A DNA stretch of 64,000 nt, from positions 3,129,098 to 3,193,097 of the forward strand of contig NC_048563.1 in assembly GCF_902806685.2 (NCBI RefSeq), written 5' to 3'. Made by a program: the position numbers and the translations under genes. How positions within the stretch are numbered: the first letter of the stretch is position 1; each line of letters begins with the position of its first letter. Positions 42,201 through 53,900 of the stretch are shown one piece after another. Under the pieces are notes generated by a model, which was not told the DNA's origin, did no database searches, and was given only the letters and a program-made list of their open reading frames with translations. Source of the DNA: Maniola hyperantus. Its lineage: Eukaryota > Arthropoda > Insecta > Lepidoptera > Nymphalidae.

Positions 42201-45200
42201 TAACAGCTTTTTTCTATTATTAATACAGGGTCATAGAGAAACCGTCGCCAAAGAAAGAGATAGAAATACCAGTACAGGAACCAGAAGTTATTGAGACACC
42301 AGTTGAGATTATCAAGGTTTATCGACATTTCGTTAAATAGTTATATTTTAATTAGAATAGAATAGAATAGAATGTTTTTTTTATTCATGTAAACTTTTTA
42401 AAAGTGCTTATGAATAGTCAGGTAGTTTTAATTTACCACTGGTTCGGAATGCCGTTCCTACCGAGAAGAACCAGCAAGAAACTCGGCGGTTGCTCTTTTT
42501 AATTTTTTAATTTACAATGTTATTATACCGTACTATACAAGCCATTGCAGCCCCGTGCATTGCTGGAGCGAGTCAAATCCAAGCTTTTTTATCGTTTACA
42601 TAGTCTGCGACTGTATAATATGCTTTTTTTAGGAGCATACTTTTAACACATTTTTTAAACTTGTGTAAAGGCAAGTCTAAAGTTGGTTGTGGAATATTAT
42701 ATAGAGAGGTCATAAAATATTAATTTGTTGGTTTCAGGAAGAACCAATTACTGAAGAAACAATCGACGAAGCAATCGCTGCTTCAGAAGATATGGAAGTT
42801 GTGAGTATTGGCCGAAGCCAAAGTCGATGTTCTAATCTATGTTCTGTCTAAGTGTAGTGATGGTCTTTGAGGCCAGGGGTAAAACAACACCAAGTAGAGT
42901 ACCACTCACTGCTCAACGGTACAATATTGTTCCGTACTTTTGATAGTTTTATTAATTCTAGCACAAAACAGCTGCCTTTTTCCAAATTCTTATAATTTTA
43001 TTAAAATCAGTCAGGTTTTAAAATGTGGCCACTTCCAAAATGATACGGCTAACCTAAAACGGCAACACTACAGTGCTGTCAACTGTAAGTGGACGTTAAC
43101 ACACATACCGCGAACGCTCCGCGCGAACGGCTATCGCCGACAAAACCGAAATTATAGACGCGAAATTCATCAAACTTGGACCAGAGCATCAACCCTGAAT
43201 CCTTACCAGCGCATCTTGGGGGCCCCCATCATCGGAGCGCGTTCCCGGATCCGGTAAGTGACTGCATTACAAACCCTGATCGTCCACTAGCTTTTATACT
43301 CAACAATATTATATTTGAAAAGAGCAACCGCCGAGTTTCTTGCTGGTTCTTCTCGGTAGGAAAGGCATTCCGAACCAGTGGTAGATACATCCGACTATTC
43401 GAAAGTACTTGTAAAAGTTTATACGAATAAAAAAGATATTTAGTTTATTTTCATTTTTATTAGATTTTGTGTGTTGTTTCGGATTGACTATGCTGCGTAG
43501 GCCCTACTGGCCGCTACAGCGTCACCGGGGGGGGTTGGCGAACGTGAAGCTCCGCCTGGGGGTGAGCCCTAGGGCTCGAAGAAATAATTCGAGAGGTCGG
43601 GGGGCAACGTCCTCCTAAGGGCGCCTCCTGTGAGGCTCGGACCACGGCTTAGGATGACGTTGGGATGGATGGAGTTGTTGGTCTACTGGTTAGTCCGTAC
43701 GCCCCCGAGGCCGTGGCGTGAGTCCACGTCCGGGTGACGTTAGAAATCGGGGACCTCGTCTTCGCCGGCGAAGACGCTGTGAACACACTATTAGAGAGGG
43801 TGTATCAAGTTAAATACCTTGGGCCAGTGGCGTTCACAGGGTTAAAAGCCAGGGTAAGCAGTACATAGGTAGGTTCCTGCTTATGGACAAGTCATTATTA
43901 TTATTATTTATTTATTATTTAATTAGAACGGCCATAAAGCCAATTACACTAATTAAACTACGAGTACAAACTAACATAACCATACTTACAAAAATTGTTA
44001 AAATTATAAATTTTAAAAAGCAAAATTATAAATTTTCACAAAAGTGCAAGATCTGACCCATGAGGTCAGCCCATTTGTCAGCAAATATGGAATAAGTCAT
44101 AAAGGATAATGAGCATTGAGCTATTTCATCTAGGTTACCTAACTATTTCTTGGGTATGCAGTACTTTTAAGCCTCTATGAGCTGCACGCCACTGCCTTGG
44201 GCATATGTTAACCTGTCCTGTTATGTGTAGTCCTGACCTCAAAAACGACATTGAGCGACGACTCACTGAGCGAGAACGGAGGGCGTTGTCAGTGAGGGCG
44301 AATATGCTGGCTCGCAGGTTTCCAGTTGTTCAAGCAATGTGAAGATCACGTTGTTAGGTTTTCAGAGAAAAGAAAAAAACCATGAACATGTTTACTTATC
44401 TATCTAAATATGTAAAAGGGAAAGCTGACTGACTGATCTATCAACGCACAGCTCAAACTACTGGACGGATAGGGCTGAAATTTGGCATGCAGGTAACTAT
44501 TCGTCATCCATCTGTCAATCAAACATCTGCTAAGAAAGGATTTTTGAAAATTCAACCTCTAAGGGGGTGAAATAGGGGTTTGAAATTTATGTAGTCCACG
44601 CGGGCGAAGTCGCGAGCATGATAGCTATTTCATTTATATATTTACCACGAAAGAAGTCTAAAAACTTGATGCCTTTTATATAAACTACCTTATGCCCGCG
44701 ACTTTGTCCGCGTGGACTACACAAATTTTAAACCCCTATTTTACCCCTTAAGGGGTTGAATTTTGAAAAATCCTTTCTTAGCGGACGCCTACGTTATAAT
44801 AGCTATCTGCATGCCGAATTTCAGCGCGATCCGTCCAGTAGTTTGAGCTGTGCGTTGATAGATCAGTCAGTTAGTCAGTCAGTCAGTCAGTCAGTCACCT
44901 TTTCTTTTTATATATATAGATATTGTGTTTTTGTGCTATTTTGCACAATATTTATATACAACAAGCACAAAACAGACCCATATGGAAAAACCTGGAGGAG
45001 GCCTATGCGTCAGAAGACGCGCTGATCGGAAAGGAACTAAAGTGCGAGATTTAAATTATGTAATTGTTAAATGTACCTAAATTCAGCAATAAAGGCTTTA
45101 TTTATTTATATAAATATTGAATTGTTATTGTGTAGGAAGAGACTCCCATACAAGAAACGCCGCCAGAGGAAACCCTTCCGCCGCCAGAGCCGGAAGTCAA

Positions 45201-47905
45201 GGCCACGTTCCCGGAAGTCAAGTTTCCCACGCTCGAGATCAAAGTGATACATCCCGAAGAACCTAAGGTATATATACAGTTTTCTATCTACTTATTAGCT
45301 GATGCCCGCGACTTCGTCCGCGTGGATTTAGGTTTTTAAAAATCCCGTGGGAACTCTTTGATTTTCCGGGATAAAAAGTAGCCTATGTCACTCTCCAGGT
45401 CTTTGAGTATACCCATGTAAAAAATCACGTCAATCCGTTGCACCGTTGCGACGTGATTGAAGGACAAACCAACAAACAAACACACTTTCGCATCTATAAT
45501 AAGGGTACGTACTGATGATCTCACTACAGAGCACGGGTCTCCTCTCAGAGTGAGAAGGGTTTTGGTAGACTATACCACGCTAGCCATGTGCGGATTGGTA
45601 GACTTCACACACCTTTGAGAACATTATGGAGAACTCTCAGGCATGCAGGTTTCCTCACGATGTTTTCCTTCACCGTTAAAGCAAGTGATATTTAATTACT
45701 TTAAACCACTACTATTAAAATACTAATTATTTGTTCAGGAACACATTCAAATTTTTTTTTGTGATGTTACCACAAATTCACGGTTTTCAGATTTTTTCCC
45801 CTTACGGGTGCTATAAGACCTACCTACCTTCCAAATTTCATGATTCTAGGTCAACGGGAAGTACCCTGTAGGTTTCTTGACAGACTGACTACAAAGTGAT
45901 TTCATAAGGGTTCCGTTTTTCCTTTTGAGGTACGGAACCCTGAAAATCATGTCAAACGTATACTATAGAAAGCAATTTATTATTAGATGCAGATAAAAGA
46001 AGAAATAAAAGAACCAGAAGCGCCAAAAATCACAGAAGAGAAGATCGTAGAAGAGCCAATGCACGTAGAAGAGAAGGTAGAAGAAATTGTGATGCCTCAA
46101 AAAGATAATAACGTCGTGGTAGAAGAAACGTACGTAGTTCTTCATTTATAAATACAGGGTGTAACCAGAACGCTAGCAAAAACAGTTATCCATACTAATA
46201 TTATAAATGTGAAAGTGTGTCTGTCTGTCTGTCTGCTAGCCTTTCACGGCCCATCCGTTCAACCGATTTTGACGAAATGCGGTACAGAGATAGCTTGCAT
46301 CCCGGGGAAAGCTACTTTTATCCCGGAAAATCAAAGAGTTCCCACGGGATTTTTAAAAACCTAACTCCACGCGGACGAAGTCGCGGGCATTATCTAGTAC
46401 TACCTAAACACAATCCAATACCAATAACCACTTGCTTCATTTTGTAGTTTTAGTGATTTAATATTTTTCAAACCAGCAATGTATAGCGCGCAAAACTCGG
46501 TTCAATGCCCCGCCTACGCCGCGGCATTGACTCCAAGTGACCCAGTTATACAACATACGATGACCTCTAGCGTCAGTCAGATGTTTAATTTGCAATATAT
46601 CGTAAATTTTTACTAAATGTAGGATTTTTTTAATAACTGACTTGTTTTTAACTTTGGCTAACTTGTATCTGAATATTAAAAAAAATAGAAACCTAAAAAT
46701 TTAATCGCCATTTAACATAACATTTTGTCGTAGAATCACAATCGAAGTACCACCGAAATCCGAAGAAGCAACCATAGAGATAACCGAACAACCACAGCCG
46801 AGACCGCTAACGCCGCAACCGGAGACGCAACCGGAACCGCAACCGCTGATACTGCAACCGGAGCCGTCGCAAACGGAAACATCGCAACCGCAAGCTTTAC
46901 AGCCGCAAACTTTACAACCGCATACGTCGCAACCGCAATCGCCGCAACCAGGACCGCAACCGCACCTTGAAATAGAACCGCAAACGGAAGAAGTAACTAT
47001 CAATGATATACCTGACCCGCAAGACATACCTCTCCCGCCGGATATAGAACCTGTACAGAAGGAGATAGAAGGTAAAAATCCCTATTTTGCCCCCTAAGGG
47101 GTTGAATTTTCAAAAATCCTTTCTTAGCGGATGCCTACGTCATAATAGCTATCTGCATGCCAAATTTAAGCACGATCTGTCCAGTAGTTTGAACTGTGCG
47201 TTGATAGATTGGCAGTCAGTCGTCTTTTCCTTTGATATACTTAGACTAGACCCACGACTTCGTCCGTGTAGATTTACGTTCTAAGAGCTACATATCAGTA
47301 CTATCAACTGTGTTACTTTTACATATATACATACTAGCTGATTCCTGCGACTTCGTCCGCGTGGATATACGTTTTTTAAAATCCCGCGGGAACTCTTTGA
47401 TTTTTCGGGATTGTTGTCGTTGCTTGGTACCTACAATATGAATTCACTATGACAACACTTCCTGAATCTTGATTACTCAGGCGGGCAGTAACCCTGCAGC
47501 ATCAGGATTAAGGAGTTGAATCCAGAATTCTTTATGTGACCACGACGTAAACTTTTTTGTTGATTTAAAAAAAAAATTTGCAAATCGGTCCAGAAACCTC
47601 GAAAAAATCGATGTAGAAAAAAGAACCACCTCCTTTTTGACAGATTTTGACGATGACCTTGAAATATTTACGGAACTATCTATAAAATATCCCCTTTCTA
47701 ACAAAAAAAGAATGAATGAAATCGGACTACGCGTTAATGAATTACAACTCAGTATACATTTTAACTTTCATCCCCTCTCCTACGGGAACCATGCTGAATT
47801 TCGGGATAAAAAGTATCCTATATTGTTCCTCATAGTATGACCTCAAATCGTACCAAGTTTCATTGGAATCCATTCAGTAGTTTCAGCGTGATGCGCGGCC
47901 GTGAT

Positions 47906-47950
<45 letters not shown>

Positions 47951-50900
47951 TAGACAGACAGACAGACAAAAATGAAAAAAAATTACAGTTTTGGGTTCAG
48001 TATCGATTATAGAGTGCCCTCGAAAAAAAATTTTCAGAATATCTTCAATGTACAGAATTTGACCTGTTACAGTTTTATTATAAGTATTGATATTGATGAT
48101 ATAGTTTTACATATACTTTCGCAATTCTATTATTATAAAAATTGCAGCTCTAGAAGAGATACAGCTCCCACCAAACTCGCCTCAAAGAGAAGAGCCGGTA
48201 CCCGCAGAAGACGACGTCACAGAAGAGAAGTTAGAGCAGCCAATCGCAGAAGAGGCAGTGAAGGTAGAAGTTACTGCAAAAGAACAGAGCGTAGAAGAGA
48301 AAGTTATAGAAGATGTCAAGAAAGACGAAGATGCTGAGGTATGATAAAACACTTATCACTTTCAAAAATCCTTTCTTAGCAGATGTCTACGTCATAATAG
48401 CTATCTGCATGCCAAATTTCAGCCCGATCCGTCCAGTAGTTTGAGCTGTGCGTTGATAGATCAGTCAGTCAGTCAGTCAGTCAGTCAGTCAGTCAGTCAG
48501 TCAGTCAGTCACCTTTTCCTTTTATATATATAGATGAATCGCTGAATGTGATCGAGATGAATCGAGAACAGCTGAATCAATTTTGCTAATTCTTTTTTCA
48601 TAATATTCCTTGAAGTACGAGGATGGTTCTTACGGAGAGAAAAATTTTAAATAAATCCTGAATAGAATAGAATATGTTTTTATTCAAGTAGACTTTTTAC
48701 AAGCGCTTTCGAATAGTCGGATAGATTTAATTTACCACTGAAAAAGAATCGACTGCTAGGCGGTACGAAGTTCGCCGGGGCAGCTAGTTTATTTATAGAT
48801 ATGTTTCTGCAAATAAAGAATCTTGCATCTCGATTGTTTTATAACAACTGCTTTTTTACCAATAACCGATTTGTTACCAGGACTCCATCCCTCTAAAAGA
48901 GATGATAAAAGAAGAGAGTCAGGAGGAAGTGAAGGCAGAGAGGGAGGGCGTGGAAGAGGACACGCACACAGAGACAGACGATGATACACCTATGGAGGTG
49001 AGTGTGTGTGTGTGTGTGATTATTGCACGTGTTCATTGTATAAGTGAGTTCTTTACATGAACGTGAGTGCTCTTGGTAATTTTATTCAGTATATTATTGC
49101 ATGTGTGTTTCGCACATGTTAATTATTGCACATGTCGATTTTGGGACCTGTTAATTTTCCATAATTGTTGCACATTTTAATTTTTCATTATAATTATGTT
49201 GGCATAAATGTTAATTGTCATTAATTGGCATAAATGTTAATTTTTCACATGTTGAAAATGGTATAAATGTTAATATTTCACATGTTGAAAATGGTATAAA
49301 TGTTAATATTTCACATGTTGAAAATGGTATAAATGGTAATATTTCACATGTTGAAAATGGTATAAATGTAATACAATAAAACTTAAAGCTAGCCTTATCT
49401 AATTACTATATAAATCATGACCGCGTGGAATGGTGCCAAGAATACTGGCTGCATTTCCGCGCTGGACAGCCAGGCTGATCCGCTGCGCAAAAAATGAGCC
49501 AGCCCTTCTGTCACCAGTTGAGGCTATTAATCGCGGTGAAATGTCTCGTAAAAAATTTTTAGCACTAAGACTCCATGGCCCCAGGGTCTCCACGGCAAAC
49601 GGCACAAAAATGTAACTCTCTATAAGAGAGGCATACTTGCGCCGCTTGCCGTTTTCAGCTGTTTCTGCTGCGGCTCCCGGTCTTGATGCTGTCATAAATG
49701 TTAATTTTTCACATGTTGAAAATGGCATAAATGTTAATTTTTCACATGTTGAAAATGGTATAAATGTCAATTTTTCACATGTTGAAAATGGCATAAATGT
49801 TAATTTTTCACATGTTGAAAATGGCATAAATGTTAGTTTTTGACATGTTCCTTATTGCACATGTTATGTATGCTATGTGTACTATGTGTGCATTTGTAAT
49901 CTGAAATCTTTGATATGTACGTTTTTTTGTGTTGGCAGCTGAGCCGCGAGGAAGACAAGGACGGAAAGAAGAGAAGAGATTACTCCCGCAAGAAGAAATC
50001 TGATTCACGAAGTAAGATTTTTACGTTTAGTTATAACTAGCTTATGCCCGCGACTTCGTCCGCGTGGACTAAACAAATTTTAAAACCCTGTTTTACACCC
50101 TTAGGGTTGATCTTTAACAATGAGATTTTAACATTATGAGCTTAATAAAATATGTCGTACTGCTAATTGCAAAAATATTAACTACAAAACTTCTTTATAG
50201 ACTTTAAAACTGACAGACTTTCATACAAACTTCAAACCTCTATTTTACCCTTTTAGGGGTTGAATTTTGAAAAATCCTTTCTTAGTGGATAGCTATCTGC
50301 ATGCCGAATTTCAGCGCGATCCGTCCAGTAGTTTGAGCTGTGCGTTGATATATCAGTCAGTGAGTCACCTTTTCCTTTTATATATATATATATATAGATT
50401 TGACTAGATTATGCCCGCGTGGATTTTGATTCTTTTAGGGTTCCGTACCCGAAGGGACTAAGCCTGTCCTGTCCTTTCGTTTATTTTGCCGTCAATTTGC
50501 CCGTCAGTCTGTCAGTGGGTTGTATCTCATGAACCGTAATAGGTAGAAAGTTGAAGTTTTCACAGATTGTGTATTTCTATTGCCACTCTAACAATAAACT
50601 ATAAAAATTTAAAAAATGGCTGCCATGCAATTTTTTTTAAAGCACATAGTGTTATGTCTTGTTCGTTAGTACGGATCGCTTGTACGCAAGTCCGACTCGC
50701 ACTTGACCGATTTTTTTGATTCGAATGTACAAAAGCAATCCATACTAATATTATAAATGCGAAAGAGTGTTTGTCTGTCTGCTAGCCTTTCACGGCCTAT
50801 CCGTTCAACCGATTTTTATGAAATTTGGTACAGAGATAGCTTGCATCCCAAGGAAGGACATAGGCTTTTTATCCCGGAAAATCAAAGAGTTCCCATGGGA

Positions 50901-53900
50901 TTCTTAAAAACCTAAATCCATCATGTAGTAATCTTATATATAAAACTAGCTGAGCCTGCGACTTCGTACGCGTGGATTTAGGTTTTTGAAAACCCTGTGG
51001 GAACTCTTTGATTTTCCGGAATAAAAAGTAGCCTATGTCACTCTCTAGCTTTTATCTATAGGTACACATGCAAAAAATCACGTCAATCCGTTGCACCGTT
51101 GCGACGTGATTGAAGGACAAACCAACGCACTTTCGCATTTATAATAAGGGTCCTGATGATTGTACAGCTTGTTCGGGGTCGGAGAGCGCGCCAGAGTCTC
51201 CCAGCGCGAGCGACGCCGAGCGGCAACACAGGTTGTGGAGGAAGAGTGTCATGCTTGTCTACAGCAGGTATGTAATCTAAATATATAAAAGGAAAAGGTG
51301 ACTGACTGACTGACTGACTGACTGACTGACTGATCTATCAACGCACAGCTCAAACTACTGGACGGATCGGGCTGAAATTTGGCATGCAGATAGCTATTAT
51401 GACGTCGGCGTCCGCTAAGAAAGGATTTTTGAAAATTCAACTCCTAAGGGGGTGAAATAGGGGTTTGAAATTTGTGTAGCCCACGCGGACGAAGTCGCAA
51501 GCATAAGCTAGTCTAAATATATATTAAAATGGGACCACCTCTGAACTATGTCCTACAGAACAAAAAAAGAATTATCAAAATCGGTTCATAATTGACGGAG
51601 TAATCGCGTAACAAACATACAAAAAAAAAAAACATACAGTCGAATTGAGAACCTCCTCCTTTTTTTGAAGTCCGTTAAAAAGTTGACTGACTGACTGATC
51701 TATCAACACACAGCTCAAACTACTGGACGGATCGGGCTGAAATTCGGCATGCAGATAGCTATTATGATGTAGAAAAGATTTTTTGAAAATTTAACCTCCA
51801 AGGGCTGAAATACGGGTTTGAAATTTGTCCACGCAGAACGAAGTCGCGAGCATAATCTAGTCCATACTAATTTTGTCTGGTGGGAGGCTTCGACCGTGGC
51901 TAGTTACCACCCTCCCGGCAAAGCCGTGCCGCCAAGCGATTAAGCGTTCCGGTACGATGCCGTGTAGAAACCAAATGGGTTTAATAGAAACTGCCATACT
52001 CCTTTACACTTGCATCTTAGATTGCATCATCACTTACCACCCGGTGAGACTGCTGTCAAGGGCTTACTTGTATAGACGGCACCGCTGGGTCTTTTAGTGG
52101 GTATGCTGAAGATAGTTAAAAAAAATTGCCTATGGGTGGGACACATTTTACCACTATGGAAGTGTCTCTCGCGCAAACTAAAAAAAATGATATTAGAAAT
52201 CTACTTTATCTTTTATCAATTAAATCTTTTATCAAAATCGGTAGCAGATGGGCAGTGAAAAGGTAACGTAACGTAACGTAAAGGTAACTGGGGCTAATTC
52301 TGAGCACAACCTAATTTTAGAGTATTAGCATGCTCTTCTTACTAATGTAATATGAAAAGGACAGACACAGTTTGACAGTTTTAAATTTAATTTTTAGATC
52401 GTAAAACCCGTGATTTTAGCGCGCAGTCGCGAACCTACTGTTTAAATTTGTATTGTGCACTAAAATTTAGAGTCTTTAAATAGTGAAAGTCATGTTCCGT
52501 TCCTTTTAAAGGATTAGTAAAAAGAAAAGGATGCAGATACTCTAAATTTTGGTAGGTTTGGTAAAATGGAGGTTGCGTAGAAGAAGTAAAACGACGTATG
52601 GCGATAGCAAGAACTGCGATGGACAAGCTGAAGAAAATATGGAAGAACAGGAACATTACAAAAGCTACGAAGATCCGGCTCGTTCAAACACTTATTTTCC
52701 CCATATTTTTATACGCTGCGGAGACGTGGACATTGCGACTGGTCGAGAAGAAGAAGATTGATGCTCTGGAGATGTGGTGCTGGAGGCGAATGCTAGGAGT
52801 CTCATGGACCGAATTTCGAACCAACATCTCTATACTCCAAGAACTCTGCATTAAAAAACGACTTTCGTCGATAGTACAGAGTCGCATATTAAAATTCTTT
52901 GGACACGTCTCCCGGCGTGAGAGTGACTCCATCGAGCGTCTTGTCGTGCAGGGCAAGGTGGAGGGCACCAGAGGACGAGGAAGGTCACCCATGCGATGGA
53001 CCGACCAAATTAAGTCTGCTGTGGGCGGTCCTTTGCACGAGTGTACCAGGCTGTCAGCCAGCAGGGAGAAATGGCGAATGCTCGTGAGGCATATAACATC
53101 TGCCCTCAAAGACGTTGCTTCGTGATGACCACGACCGCTCTGCCAAGAGTGATACGACAAAGAAGAAGAACTCTAAATTTAGTTTAGAGAGAGACTAGAG
53201 AATTGGGCCAACTGTGGCATTATTATTAAGTATGGATTTTTTGTTTTTTAGGCTCTGTGCACACAAGTACGCGTCTTTGTTCCTAAGGCCGATAACAGAC
53301 GAGGAGGCGCCCGGCTACAGCATCGTGGTCAAACGACCCATGGATCTGACCACTATTAGAAGAAACATCGACGCTGGCGTTATAAGGTAAAGTACTACCA
53401 AATTATTAGTTTTTAGGAACCCATTTTAAAAATATATGTTACTAACAAATATGTGACAGCTCTAAATGAAATTTGCTTTGTCTGTCCTTTTCTTATTACA
53501 CTAGCTTATGCTCGCGACTTCGTCCGCGTGGACTACACAAATTTCAAACCCCTATTTCACCCCCTTAGGAGTTGAATTTTCAAAAATCCTTTCTTAGCGG
53601 ATGCCTACGTCATAATAGCTATCTGCATGCCAAATTTCAGCCCGATCCGTCCAGTAGTTTGAGCTGTGCGTTGATAGATCAGTCAGTCAGTCAGTCACCT
53701 TTTCCTTTTATATATTTAGATTAGTAAGACAAAGATGCAAATACTCCAAACTTTAGTTGCACTCAGAATCAGTACCATTGTGGATAATTCCGTTGTACAC
53801 ATTTTCTAAACTAAACTAAAATGACACGTCTAAATCTGTTGCTATCCCTTTCATAATGTTGCTTGCGGAAAAGGATAGCACTATATTTTGACATGTTAAT

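Noticed and set aside
46701..47027. 108-codon Cys/Gly-rich ORF on the minus strand
   Set aside because: It is the complement of the Gln-Pro repeat in BRD8 exon 11.
49185..49850. Regular repeats with spacer-like units suggestive of a CRISPR array
   Set aside because: The units are contiguous, with no unique spacers, and the genome is eukaryotic. It is a minisatellite.
52684..53160. 158-codon minus-strand ORF
   Set aside because: It is antisense to the RTE reverse-transcriptase frame.
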